NCBI GenBank assembly: GCA_034509425.1
Contig: JAVTVJ010001689.1
Coordinates: 1 to 64,000 of the forward strand
DNA from: Eopsaltria australis
Lineage: Eukaryota > Chordata > Aves > Passeriformes > Petroicidae
Length of the DNA: 64,000 nt
Direction: 5' to 3'
This document shows, piece after piece, positions 11,814 to 24,343 of the stretch (position 1 is its first letter; every line of letters begins with the position of its first letter). The notes beneath the pieces are model-generated. The model was given only the letters and a program-made list of their open reading frames with translations. It was not told where the DNA came from and searched no databases. The position numbers and the translations under genes were made by a program.

Positions 11814-13871
11814 ATGTGGTCTAGCTTATTCCACTTCGTATGGCAAGTGGTCACAGCTGTTTCTCTCCCATTTGCAGCCCCATATCTAAACATGGGCCGT
11901 ATAACTAAGGCTACAGTGGCTGTTATACAGTTTGTGTCATGGGTCAATAAGGTGAGGAATTCATGGATTTTCAACTTCCTCTGGAAGGCAGGCATGTGGA
12001 TTCACAGCTACCACACATTAATGACATGTTTTCAGGGTTACTTTAATAATGGTACCTACTGCGAGGAAGTGACACCAAAAGAAATGTTCTCACAACCCTT
12101 CACCCAGCTCTTTGGGCCTATCCCGCCAATCTTTGAAGGGTTCAAATCTTCTCTAAATGCTAATGATACCATACAGTGGCTGGTGTTGCTGATAGGCCTG
12201 CTCTATTTAGCATTCAAGGATAAGGGGGGTCTGACTTGGATAACCACTCTGACATCTACCCCAGACAATAGGGATGGGGCCCCAGAACCTGACACGGCCC
12301 CAAAGACTAGGGATGCTGCCACAGAAACTGACCTGGCCCCGGAAACTAGGGATGCTGCCATAGAACCTGACATGGCCCCAGAGACTAGGGATGTAGCCAC
12401 AGAACCTGACACGGCCCCAGAAACTAGGGACGTAGCCACAGAACCTGACATGGCCCCAGAAACTAGGGACGTAGCCACAGAACCTGACATGGCCCCAGAA
12501 ACTAGGGACACCATCCCAGAACCTGACATTGCCCCAGACACTAGAGATGTTGCTACAGAGTCTGACCCGGTCCCACAACCCACCTCAGAAACAACCCACC
12601 CGGATTGGGTGGGAGTCCTGGTGAAAGAGATACGTGAGATGGGCCAAGTGCTGAAAGAATACACTTGCCCAGCTGGTGGGAAACCCTTCCCCTACCCCAA
12701 AGAGTGAGAGTCTAATGGGGCAGCAGAGGAACCCAGGGATGTTATAACCGCTCAGGCTCCAGTCAGATCAGAGGGGCAGCCACAGCCAGTAGCAGTTGCC
12801 CCTGTGGAAAAGAGGAAGACTAAGGTCAAACCAGAGCAGCCAGTGAGTAATGATGGGGAAGCAGAGCCCTCTCAACCAGTAGGGAGGCCAAGGATTGAAA
12901 TCACTACTGAGTCCCTGGGGTATGACAGTCTCCGTAATCTACGAAAAGACATTGTGCGACAGGGTCGTGAGCCTTTTACAACCTGGTTACTTCGGGTCTG
13001 AGACCTTATGGGTATGGGCGTGCAGCTGGATAGTATTGAGGCAAGGCAGCTGGGACCCTTGTCCCAGGACTCAGGGGTTGATCAGGTATTCGGAAGAGAC
13101 GACGGGCCCCTGTCTCTCTAGGAATGGCTTTTAATAAGTGTAAGAGAGAGGTTTGTCAACAGGGAGAGAATGCAGGAGTATCATCATAGAAGACCATGGA
13201 AGACCCTTGAGGAGGGAATCCAACAGCTGAGGGAGGTGGCAATATTGGAGGTACTCTTTGAGAGGGATGGACAACATGATAATGACCACGACAAGGTCAA
13301 GTGTACAGGGCAAATGTTGTGGAATCTGGCAAAGCTAGGGCCCTCCCAATACACCATCTTCATTGCAACAATTAATGCTGATGACAACCGAGAGACAGTG
13401 GGCTCCATAGCCACCAAACTCAGGAATTATGATAGTATGATCAGTAACCCAATGCAGGCTCAGGTCTCTGCTGTGGTCAAAGACCTCAGAGAAGAGATGA
13501 TGAGGGAGGTGAGGGAGGAGATAAGGTTGATGAGTGCGGCACCAGTGTGAGTCACAAACCCCAAAGTCAGAGCCCAGCGCCCCCCAGCCAGGGAGAGAGG
13601 GTACACCCCATGATCTGAGCTGTGGTTCTTCCTGTGTGATCATGGAGAAGACATGAGGAAGTGGGATAGGAAACCCACTGCTACCCTAGCAGCACGGGTA
13701 CAGCAACTCAAGGAGGGAAATACTAACCGAGGCGGAGAGTCTACTAAAGTGAAGGTAGCCTCAGCCTCCCGTGACCGAGATGCCAGATATTACAGAAGAG
13801 AGGACGATCTCTTAGATCCCCTCGAGGGGACCTCTACCATGTACGCCCAAGAAAGAAATGACAACCAGAGC
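11814..13871 (+). pseudogene. gag: ERV1 gag, interrupted
   Basis: The likely start is the ATG at 11814, followed by a hydrophobic N-terminal segment (MWSSLFHFVWQVV) and a stronger membrane-like segment near codons 120-140 (WLVLLIGLLYLAF). Next come an acidic block of eight 13-residue repeats (12258-12569) and then a charged region similar to ERV3 Gag. Stops occur at 12705-12707, 12999-13001 (TGA where ERV3 has Trp), 13119-13121 (TAG where ERV3 has Trp) and 13548-13550, and the frame changes between about 13130 and 13170. The last part (13653-13871) aligns with the C-terminal parts of ERV2 and ERV3 Gag around the shared motif HGEDMRKWD. No zinc knuckle is present. Gag would form the particle; the membrane segments are unusual for it. 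Confidence 0.75.
12258..12569 (+). repeat. 39-bp tandem repeat within ERV1 gag (8 units)
   Basis: Eight in-frame units of 39 bp encode variants of a 13-residue acidic, Pro- and Thr-containing block, typically APETRDVATEPDM. The outermost units are the most diverged and the central ones nearly identical, as expected from unequal exchange or replication slippage. ERV3 Gag lacks it. Confidence 0.9.
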
Positions 13872-13874
13872 TAG
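13872..13874 (+). promoter_or_regulatory. In-frame UAG between ERV1 gag and pro-pol (putative readthrough site)
   Basis: The gag tail (from 13653) and the protease frame (from 13929) share a reading phase with only this TAG between them. It sits in an inverted repeat, CTAGAGG then 7 bases then CCTCTAG (13871-13891). ERV2 and ERV3 have a TAG at the same place. Suppression of one stop codon to make Gag-Pol is established in gammaretroviruses; for this lineage it is inferred. Confidence 0.7.
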
Positions 13875-16800
13875 AGGGGCCCTGCCTCTAGCCAGGAAGA
13901 GGCACGGGAAAACCGGGTCTTTTGGACAGTGTGGATCCGATGGCCTGGCACATCAGAACCACAAAAATATGAAGAGTTAGTTGATACTGGTGCGCAGTGT
14001 ACCTTAATTCCATCAAGACATGTGGGGACAGAACCTGTTTCTATTGCCGGGGTGACAGGGGGATCACAGCAATTAACTTTGTTGGAAGCCGAGGTGAGCC
14101 TGACCGGGAAGGAGTGGCAGAGACACCCCATTGTGACTGGTCCAGAGGCCCCATGTATTCTGGGCATAGACTTCCTCCGGAATGGCTATTACAAAGACCC
14201 AAAGGGACTCAGGTGGGCTTTCGGAATAGCGGCTGTGGAGGCAGAGGGCATCAGGCACCTGAACACCTTGCCTGGACTATCGGAAAATCCAAATGCAGTG
14301 GGACTCCTGAGAGTAAAAGAGCAACAAGTGCCAATTGCCACCTCGACAGTGCACCGCCGGCAGTACCGGACGAATCGAGACGCCGTGATCCCCATCCACA
14401 CGATGATCCGCGACCTAGAAAGCCAAGGAGTGGTCAGTAAAGCCCACTCACCCTTCAACAGCCCCATCTGGCCTGTGCACAAGTCTGACGGGGAATGGAG
14501 ATTGACTGTAGACTATCGTGGCTTGAATGAAGTGACTCCACCATTGAGTGCTGACGTGCCAGACATGCTGGAGCTCCAGTACGAGCTGGAGTCCAAGGCA
14601 GCAAAATGGTATGCCACCATTGACATCGCCAATGCGTTCTTCTCCATCCCTCTGGCAGCAGAGTGCAGGCCTCAGTTTGCCTTCACCTGGAGGGGTGTGC
14701 AATATACCTGGAATCGGTTACCCCAGGGGTGGAGGCACAGCCCCACGATATGCCATGGACTGATCCAGGCTGCACTGGAAAAGGGTGAGGCTCCAGAGCA
14801 TCTCCAATACATCGATGACATCATTGTGTGGGGGAACACAGCAGCAGAAGTATTTGAGAAAGGAGAGAAGATCATCATGATCCTCCTAGAAGCCGGTTTT
14901 GCCATCAAGAAAAGCAAAGTCAAGGAACCTGCTCGAGAGATCCAGTTCTTGGGGGTAAAATGGCAAGATGGACGGTGCCAGATTCCCACGGAGGTCATCA
15001 ATAAGATCACTGCGATGTCTCCGCCAACTAACAAAAAGGAAACTCAAGCTTTCCTAGGGGCCATAGGTTTTTAGAGGATGCACATTCCAGAGTACAGCCA
15101 GATTGTGAGCCCTCTCTACCTGGTCACCCGCAAGAAGAACGATTTTCACTGGGGCCCTGAACAGCAACAAGCATTTGCCCAGATCAACCAGGAGATCGCT
15201 CACGCGGTAGCGCTTAGCCCAGTAAAGACGAGACCAGAGGTGAAGAATGTGCTTTACTCTACAGCCGGGAACAAAGGCTTGTCCTAGAGCCTTTGGCAGA
15301 AAGTGCCTGGAGAGACTCGAGGCCGACCACTGAGATTCTGGAGCCGAAGTTACAGAGGGTCCGAAGCCAACTACACCCCCACAGAGAAGGAAATCTTAGC
15401 CGCCTATGAAGAAGTTCAAGCCGCCTCGGAGGTAATTGGCACTGAAGCACAACTCCTCCTGGCACCTCGACTACCAGTGCTGGGGTGGATGTTTAAAGGA
15501 AAGGCTCCCTCTACCCACCATGCCACCGATGCCACATGGAGTAAGTGGATCGCACTTATCACACAGCGCGCCCGCATTGGAAATCCGAACCGCCCTGGGA
15601 TCCTAGAAATAATTACGAACTGGCCAGAAGGTGAGAGTTTTGGTCTCACTGATGAAGAGGAGCAAGAACAAGTGACCCAGGCTGAGGAAGCTCCACCATA
15701 TAATCAACTGCTAGATGAAGAAAAGTGCTACGCCCTTTTCACTGATGGTTCCTGTCACATCATAGGGATGAACCGGAAGTGGAAAGCAGCTGTGTGGAGC
15801 CCCACACGACAAGTTGCAGAAGCCACTGAAGGAGAAGGTGGGTCGAGCCAATTGGCTGAACTCAAAGCCATTCAGCTGGCCCTGGACATTGCTGAGAGAG
15901 AGAAGTGGCCAAAGCTCTATCTCTACACCGATTCGTGGATAGTAGCCAATGCTCTATAGAGTTGGCTGGAAAGGTGGAAAAAGGCCAACTGGCAGCGTAG
16001 AGGAAAGCCAATCTGGGCAGCTGATGAATAGAAAGACATTGCCACTCAGGTAGAGAAGCTACCCGTAAAGGTCCGCCATGTAGACGCCCATGTCCCTAAG
16101 AGCCGAGCTAACGAAGAACACCAGAACAACAAGCAAGTAGATCACGCCGCAAAGATAGAGGTGGCACAGATAGATTTAGACTGGCAACACAAAGGGGAGC
16201 TGTTCCTAGCCCGATGGGCCCATGATGCCTCAGGCCACCAGGGCAGAGATGCCCCCTATAAGTGGGCACGAGACCGAGGGGTGGACCTAACCATGGACAG
16301 TATCTCCCAGGTGATCCATGATTGTGAGACGTGCGCCGCGATCAAACAGGCCAAGCGGGTGAAGCCTCTATGGTATGGTGGACAGTGGTCCAAATATAAG
16401 TATGGAGAGGCTTGGCAGATTGATTACATCACACTGCCCCACACCCGCCAAGGCAAGCGCTACGTTCTCACAATGGTAGAAGCCACCACAGGATGGCTGG
16501 AGACCTACCCTGTGCCTCATGCCACTGCCCGGAACACCATCCTGGGCCTCGAAAAAAGGTCCTTTATAGACATGGTACCCCTGAGAGAATTGAATCTGAC
16601 AATGAGACTCATGTCAAAAATAGCCTTATAAACACCTGGGCTGAGGAACATGGCATCGAGTGAGTGTACCATATCCCTTATCATGCACCAGCAGCTGGGA
16701 AAGTTGAACGGTACAATGGCCTGCTTAAAACCACCTTGAAAGCACTGGGTGGGGGGACGTTCAAGAACTGGGAGACTAATTTGGCAAAGGCCACATGGTT

Positions 16801-17056
16801 AGTGAACACCCGAGGTTCCTCCAGCCGGGCCGGGCCTGCCCACTCTGACCCCTTGCGAACAACAGATGGAGATAAAGTTCCAGTAGTACACATGAGAGGT
16901 ATGCTGAGAAAGACTGTTTGGGTAAACTCTGCCTCAAGTAAAAACAATCCCATCCGGGGGGTTGTCTTTGCTCAGAGACCGGGCTGCACCTGGTGGGTGA
17001 TGCAAAGGGATAGAGAGACCCGATGCATACCTCAAGGAGATCTTGTTTTAAGGTGA
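13875..17056 (+). pseudogene. pol: ERV1 pro-pol: protease, RT, RNase H, integrase; interrupted
   Basis: The protease active site is DTG at 13983-13991. The RT motifs include LTVDYRGLNEV and LPQGW-HSPTICHG, with YIDD at 14808-14819. RNase H starts with LFTDGSC near 15738. The integrase zinc-binding region is near 16220-16345, with catalytic Asp near 16420 and 16588 and Glu near 16706. In-frame stops at 15072, 15285, 15957 and 16029, and another at 16661, all lie at codons that are Trp (TGG) in ERV2 or ERV3. A one-base loss near 16555 shifts the frame within the integrase. The product would copy and integrate the element; this copy cannot. Confidence 0.9.
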
Positions 17057-17163
17057 ACTACTTATAACACTGCGCTTGTATCTGTATCTGCATGTATGTA
17101 TATACCTCGAAAGTTTAAATTTGATGTAAGGTGTTTGCATGGGAAAAAATTCGGGGTAGAGAA

Positions 17164-18062
17164 TGTTGAAGGTTAGATCTAGTTCTTTTCCTCAGGAATT
17201 TTTCTCCCATGGGTTGCTAAGACACAAATGACTGGGTACTTAAGAGAAACAAAGCACAAGGCTAGAGCCTTTCTCCTTGGCAGAGTGGGGTAGAATTGCC
17301 CCTCATGGAAGCAGAGCCTGGCAACGCGAGATTTAGAAAGACTGAAAAGCAAGGGCAGGGGGGAGGTCACGCTCTCTTGCTTGGGACCCTCGGAGCTGGA
17401 CGGTCGGAGCTGCTGTCTGCTGAACCCACGGCCCTCTGAGAACCCAGCACGGAGCTGCCGGTCTGTCTGCTGTGAGTCTCTGCCCTCTGCCCCATCGGGA
17501 GCCGACCTGCCTGCCACCAGCCCGCTCTGAGTGTTTCTCCGCTACATTGTAGCGGGGTTTTTCCCTGCACGTGGAGACCCCTTACCGTCCCAGCTCCCTG
17601 TGTCCGGGGATCCTGCTGCAGCACCGACACCAGCTGCTCCCCCCTCCCGAGGGTCTGTGGAGCAAGGGCTCTCCTCCATCCCTCCGTGCTTCGGGCAGTC
17701 GCCATTGCCGTGTGCTACCTGAGCTCACGCCGGAGCGCCCCCTGCAGCCACCGGGGAATCATCACACCCAGAGCGCCCCTGCAGGCTGTGACTAGAACTG
17801 TACCAAAGGGAAAAGGTGCCTGAAGCCGAGCAGGCTGCCACTAGGTTTCTGGTTCTGTTTGTTGGTCAACGTTATAGTTGTTGTTATTTGTTATCCTTGT
17901 TTTAGATAGTAGTAAAGAACTGTTATTCCTATTTCCATATCTTTGCCTGAGAACCTCTTGATTTCAAATTTATAATAATTCGGAGGGAGAGGGGTTACAG
18001 TTTCCCATTCCAAGGGAGGCTCCTACCTTCCTTAACAGACACCTGTCCTTCAAACCAGGACA
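17164..18062 (+). repeat. ERV1 3' LTR (family A)
   Basis: It starts TGTTGAAGGTTAG and ends AAACCAGGACA. It pairs with 10810-11702. Gag-like sequence of ERV2 begins directly after its last base, with no target duplication or primer-binding site. Confidence 0.88.
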
Positions 18063-18069
18063 ACTTGCC

Positions 18070-18603
18070 ATGTGGAGGAAGGTGGTTCAAGGTGCCCCAG
18101 CATCATATTCCAGCAGCTTGGCGGCACTTTATTACCCAAAAATGGATACACCAACTGTAGAGTTGGCGTCCGCCTGGCTCCGAAATGTAGAAGAAACTCT
18201 GGGTGCTCCCTCATCCCTGCGAGCCACCACCCCAACTTCTAGAAGCAGCCCAAGAGATCGCTCCTCTCCAACCCCAGTCAGAGGGAAAGGAGCCCCCAAG
18301 AACAGGCCACGTAACGAGCTCTGGTTTTTCCTGCGTGAGCATGGAGAGGACATGAGGAAATGGGATGGTGAACCCACCTCTAAGCTGAGCGCCCGGGTCC
18401 GAGAACTGAGGGGGAAGAGACCTGTTAAGAAGGGGCCACCCAAGAAGACTGTCAGTGTAGTTACCACAGAGAGACCAGAAGACAATCAGCGATTTCCCAG
18501 ATATAAGAAAACTAAAACGGTTTCCTACAGTCCTGAGGAGGGAACTTCTGATTTGGCATCACAAAGGTCAGACAGTGAATACTCTGACCAAGAACAGGAA
18601 TAG
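18070..18603 (+). pseudogene. gag: ERV2 gag, C-terminal part
   Basis: About 177 codons remain. The first half is rich in Ser, Pro and Arg. The second half contains ELWFFLREHGEDMRKWD, shared with ERV1 and ERV3, then a basic Lys/Arg-Pro stretch and an acidic Ser-rich tail ending in EQE. There is no zinc knuckle; the basic stretch may bind RNA instead. It ends in TAG at 18601-18603 in the same phase as the protease frame. The beginning of gag, including any membrane segments, is lost. Confidence 0.75.
18601..18603 (+). promoter_or_regulatory. In-frame UAG between ERV2 gag and pro-pol
   Basis: The frame before the stop (from 18070) and after it (from 18658) is the same phase and open on both sides. 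The following bases AGGGTCCCTGCCTCC match ERV1 and ERV3 closely, though the inverted repeat is less perfect here. This is the putative readthrough site. Confidence 0.7.
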
Positions 18604-20340
18604 AGGGTCCCTGCCTCCGGCCAGGAGGAGGAAAGGGATGACTGGGTATACTGGACAGTGTGGATTCGATGGCCTGGCACATCAGATCCACAGAAGTACA
18701 AAGCTTTAGTGGACACCGGTGCACAGTGTCCACTGATGCCATCAAGGCACAAGAGTGCAGAAGCCATCTGGATCTCTGGAGTGACAGGGGGATGCCAAGA
18801 GTTGTCGGTAGTAAAAGCTGAGGTGAGCTTAACAGGGGACAGATGGCAAAGGCACCCCATCGTGACTGGCCCAGAGGCCCCTTGTATCCTTGGCATCGTC
18901 TACCTCAGGAGAGGGTATTTTAAGGATCCAAAGGGATATCGATGGGCCTTTGGCATAGCTGCGGTGAATACAGAGAAGATCAAACAGTTATCCACCCTGC
19001 CTGGCCTCTCAGAAGATCCCTTCATCGTAGGATTGCTGCAGGTGGAAGATCAACAAGTACCGATTGCTACCCAGACAGTGCACCGGAGGCAGTATCGTAC
19101 CAACCGGGACTCTGTGACTCCTATCCATGAACTAATTCGTCGACTGGAGAGCCAAGGAGTTATCAGCAGGACCCGCTCACCCTTCAACAGCCCCATATGG
19201 CCAGTGTGGAAGTCAAATGGGGAATGGCGGTTGACAGTGGACTATCGGGGCCTGAATGAAGTCACACCACCTCTCAGTGCTGCCGTACCAGACATGTTGG
19301 ACCTCCAATATGAGCTAGAGTCAAAAGCACCCAAATGGTATGCCACGATTGACATAGCTAATGCATTTTTCTCAATCCCTCTGGCGGCCAAGTGCAGGCC
19401 ACAATTTGCTTTCACTTGGAGGGGTGTCCAGTACACCTGGAACCGACTGCCCCAGGGGTGGAGACACAGCCCCACCATCTGCCATGGCCTGATCCAGGCT
19501 GCTCTGGAACAGGGTGGAGCTCCGGAACACCTGCAATCTATTGATGATATCATTGTGTGGGGTGATACAGCAGGAGAAGTTTTTGAAAAAGGGAAGAAAA
19601 TAATCCAAATTCTTCTGAAAGCTGGTCTTGCCATAAAACAAAGTAAGGTAAAGGGACCTGCACAGGAAATCCAGTTTCTAGGAATAAAATGGCAGGATGG
19701 GCGCCGTCATGTGCCTACAGAGGTGGTTGACAAAATTGCCAATATGTCTCCACCAGTTACTAAGAAAGAAACACAAGCTCTCTTGGGCCTTGTAGGATTC
19801 TGGAGAATGCACATTCCAGGCTATAGTCAACTTGTGGGCCCCCTCTATCGAGTGACCCGGAAGAAGAATGACTTCAAGTGGGGCCCTGAGCAGAAACAGG
19901 CCTTTGAGCAAATCAAACAAGAAATAGCTCGTGCGGTGGCTCTTGGGCCTGTTTGGACAGGACCAGATATGCAAAATATACTCTACACTGCAGCTGGGGA
20001 GCAGGGCCTCACTTGGAGCCTCTGGCAGAGGACCGCAGGAGAAACCCGAGGTCGGCCATTAGGATTCTGGAGCAGGAGTTCTCGAGGATCAGAAGCCCAC
20101 TATACTCCAACTGAAAAAGAAATACTAGCGGCTTATGAGGGGGTTCGAGCGGCCTCGGAAGTTTTTGGGACAGAAGCATGTCTCCTCTTGGCACCACGAT
20201 TGCCTGTCCTACACTGGATGTTCAAAGGAAACATTCCCTCTGTGCATCATGCAACCAGTGCTACATGGAGTAAGTGGGTGGCCTTAATTACACAATGAGC
20301 CCGAATGGGAAAACCCAACTTCCCAGGAATCCTAGAAGAG

Positions 20341-20390
20341 ATTTTGAGTTGGCCAGAAGCCAGAGATTTTGAGTTGGCCAGAAGCCAGAG
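20341..20390 (+). repeat. 25-bp perfect tandem duplication in ERV2 pol
   Basis: The block 20341-20365 is repeated exactly at 20366-20390, and a partial third start (ATTTTGGAG) follows. Because 25 is not a multiple of three, it breaks the frame. It lies in the linker before RNase H. Confidence 0.95.
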
Positions 20391-21069
20391 ATTTTGGAGC
20401 ACTGTCTGAGAAGGTGACTCGTGCCCAAGAAGCACCACCATATAACGAGTTACCAGAAAACGAAAGAAAATATGCTTTATTTACTGATGGATCCTGTCGA
20501 GTGACAGGAAACCATCGGAGGTGGAAAGCTGCTGTGTGGAATCCCACCAGACAAGTCATTGAGACTGCTGAAGGGGAAGGCGAATCAAACCAGTTTGCAG
20601 AGGTGAAAGCCATCCAACTAGCCCTAGAGATTGCTGAGAGAGAAAAGTGGCCCATACTCTATCTCTATACTGACTCCTGGATGGTGGCTAATGCCCTATG
20701 GGGATGGCTGCAGCAGTGGAAGAAAACCAACTGGCAGCGCAGGGGAAACCCATCTGGGCTGCTGCATTATGGCAGGACATTGCTGCACGGATAGAAAACA
20801 TGACTGTGAAAGTACGCCATGTAGATGCCCATGTGCCCAGAAGTCGTGCCACTGAGGAGCATCAAAACAATGAATGGGTAGATAAGGCCACCAAAATTGG
20901 AATAGCTCAGGTGGACCTAGATTGGGAGAGAAAGGGTGAGCTATTTATAGCCCGATGGGCCCACGAAACATCAGGGCATCTTGGAAGGGATGCAACATAC
21001 AGATGGGCTCGTGATCGAGGGGTGGATCTGACCATGGAGGCCATCACACAGGTTATTCATCAGTGTGAA

Positions 21070-21887
21070 AGAAAAAGAGTTTTCAGCTTCACTCTTGAAG
21101 CAACTTCCCATGCACCTCCCTTGTGAGTATCAGTTCTGCTTTCCTCACTTACTGTAAAGTCTCTGCGCTGCACTATGTAGATGTCCTCACTCGTTCCTCT
21201 CTCTGCGAAGAAAGATGGGTGTCTGTGAGTTTAGTCTAGGCATGGAGAGAGTTAATCTCTGTCTCTCTCTCTCTCTGGCAGTGTGAGGATCACGTGCTCT
21301 CTGCCGGGTTGTTTGAACAGGTCCGAGCTGGATGCCAGACGCTCTCAGAGTCTCTGCTTGGCTCTGCCAAGCTGGCTCGGCCTGGTGGGGCCATCTGGGC
21401 CCGGGGTGACAGGGCAGGGCCTGGCCCGAGCTGGATGGAGTCCGGCCTGGTCCTTGCCTGGCCCGGCTCTCCCTTTTGTGTAGCTGACACACCGGCTGAG
21501 CTGGATCTGCTGAAAATTCCAATCGTTTCCTCCCCCATGCCTGCCCAGCTGCAGCGGCACGGCTGCCGTAAAACCTCCCTTCCCCCCCCCCCCATCCCTC
21601 CTTTGGAAGGGGGGGAGGGGGAAGCGCTTGGGCCTTACCAGCAAGAGAAGCAGGAGCTGCTCCTCTCCACACAGTAGCAGCAGGTCTAAAGAGGAAGAGC
21701 GTCAGAGAGTCTCTGCTTATATATGGTTTTTTCCTTGAAGGCGGACCAACTTTTTAATTGGTTTACTTACCTATCAATCCTTAAAACTACCTGATCATTG
21801 GCTCTCTCTCACAGGAAGGAAATTGTACTGCTTCCTGCAGCACAGATCACTTCCTAGATTTTGACCCCTCTGGCCTAACCCAAGACA
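21070..21887 (-). mobile_element. Family B LTR, truncated, inside the ERV2 integrase
   Basis: In minus orientation it starts TGTCTTGGGTTAGG and has a TATA-like ATATATAAGCAG. It matches the LTR at 30520-32142 closely but stops about halfway, losing its 3' half. A few bases of the integrase gene are missing at the junction, so no target duplication remains. The truncated end was probably made by a later deletion. Confidence 0.8.
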
Positions 21888-22937
21888 CGCTGCCATCAAG
21901 CGAGCCACACGAGTGAAGCCTCTTTGGAGTGGAGGGCGATGGCTGGGGTTCCAGTATGGTGAAGTCTGGCAAATTGATTACATTGGGCCATTGCCACAAA
22001 CACGCCAAGGCAAGAGTTACATCCTCACCATGGTGGAGGCCACAACTGGCTGGCTGGAAACGTATCCAGTAAACCACGCCACGGCTCGGAACACAATTTC
22101 AGGTCTTGAAAGACACATTTTGTGGCGACATGGAACCCCAGATAGAATTGAGTCAGACAATGGGACTCATTTTCGAAATAATCTTATTAACTCCTGGGCA
22201 AAGAGGCATGGCATTAAGTGGATATATCATATTCCTTATCACCCACAGGCCTCTGGGAAGATTGAAAGATATAATGGACTGTTAAAAACTATGCTACGGG
22301 CACTAGGTAATGGGACATGGAAGCATTGGGATGTGAACTTGGCAGAAGGCACTTGGCTAGTCAATACTAGAGGATCTGTTAACCGCCCTGGTCCCGCCCA
22401 AACTAAACCCTTAGACACTGTGGAGGGAGACAAGGTTCCTGCACTACACATAGGAAAGTGGCTGGGGAAGTCAGTGTGGGTTGCGTCCCCCATGGGGAAG
22501 GGCAAACCCATTCGTGGGATTGTCTTTGCCCAAGGACCTGGGTGCACTTGGTGGGTAATGTGGGAGGATGGGGAGACCCAGTGTGTGCCCCAAGGTGACT
22601 TAACCTTGGGGTAAGAATAATGCATGTTGGAAGTTGTATGTTGCAGGATGTAAGTAGCAGAAGGGACATGAGCTGACGAAGAACGAACTTCAGCAAGGGG
22701 CAAGAAAAAGGCCACAATGAACAGGGATGGTGCCAGTCCTCGACAATCAAGTTTACTATTCCTCCTGCCCTGACCCAACATTCTGCTGGAAATGGAGACC
22801 ACGTGGAAGGATGTGAAAGGACAGGAGATAGTAGTTAATGTTATGGGGATGGTTTAAGGATGTAGCTTAAATTGCATGTGTGAGTAGGAAAGGATTTCTG
22901 AGCATGATGCAAATGGTATGGAATAAAGGGTGGAAAT

Positions 22938-23948
<1,011 letters not shown>

Positions 23949-24343
23949 ATAACTCTAAAACTCCAGAAATTGTCAGCTACTGTTCTGCCGTTCTATTTAT
24001 ACAAAACAATTTCTCTCTAAGCCTGAGTTTCAAGGGCATACTGTTTGTCCAAAAGCCCAAAAATGTAAACAACTGTGGACAGCAGCAAGAGAAGAAGGGG
24101 GACAAACTGGACATGGGACTCCACTACCTGAAGCTGTAATTAGACAATAGACTTGTGATACGCAGATAGACCGAAGGTATATCTCTTTGAAAAAAAATGT
24201 GCTAGGCATCCATTTTGATTGTAGTCTCTGTGAGACTCTTTCATTGCCCGAGGTGTACCTTGTGAAGGCCTTTTAATAAATACTTCTTTTATTCTTTAAC
24301 TCTGTCTAGCTTCTGTTTCATGTCAGCCTTCTCTAAGGCATCA
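23949..24343 (+). mobile_element. Family F LTR fragment (ERV4 type), plus orientation
   Basis: The sequence from CTCTAAAACTCC to the end AAGGCATCA aligns with the reverse complement of the ERV4 LTRs, at noticeably lower identity. The first 45 or so bases are missing where ERV2's LTR abuts. It includes AATAAA followed by the U5-like end. Confidence 0.75.

Larger units (their letters stand above)
10810..18062 (+). mobile_element. ERV1: full-length but broken provirus, LTR-gag-pro-pol-LTR, no env
   Basis: Two family A LTRs (893 and 899 bp, roughly 95% alike by eye) bracket a primer-binding site, a gag region, a protease-RT-RNase H-integrase region and a weak polypurine stretch (17141-17163). 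Integrase coding ends at 17056, only about 107 bp before the 3' LTR, so there is no room for an envelope gene. The pol sequence aligns throughout with ERV2 and ERV3 in this window. The left flank (CACTCT) and right flank (ACTTG) do not match, so the right end was probably rearranged against ERV2. The likely class is ERVL-like, inferred from the lineage's 5-bp duplication, absence of a Gag zinc knuckle and absence of env. The primer site looks tRNA-Lys-like, so the class should be tested by pol phylogeny. Confidence 0.9.
18604..22614 (+). pseudogene. pol: ERV2 pro-pol, interrupted by a duplication and an LTR
   Basis: Protease DTG lies at 18712-18720. RT is open to 20295 and contains LTVDYRGLNEV and HSPTICHG, but the usual YIDD motif reads Ser-Ile-Asp-Asp (19537-19548), so a key residue is lost. 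A TGA at 20296-20298 replaces an Arg codon (CGA, a CpG). A 25-bp tandem duplication (20341-20390) shifts the frame, and another shift occurs near 20690-20760. RNase H runs from about 20470. The integrase zinc region begins near 20960 and is cut after the first Cys of its Cys pair by the LTR at 21070. It resumes at Ala-Ala-Ile-Lys (21889) and stays open to the natural stop near 22614, with the remaining catalytic residues present. Confidence 0.88.

Noticed and set aside
12203..12664. Minus-strand open frames with a Ser/Val/Gly repeat
   Set aside because: These are shadows of the 39-bp repeat in ERV1 gag on the other strand.
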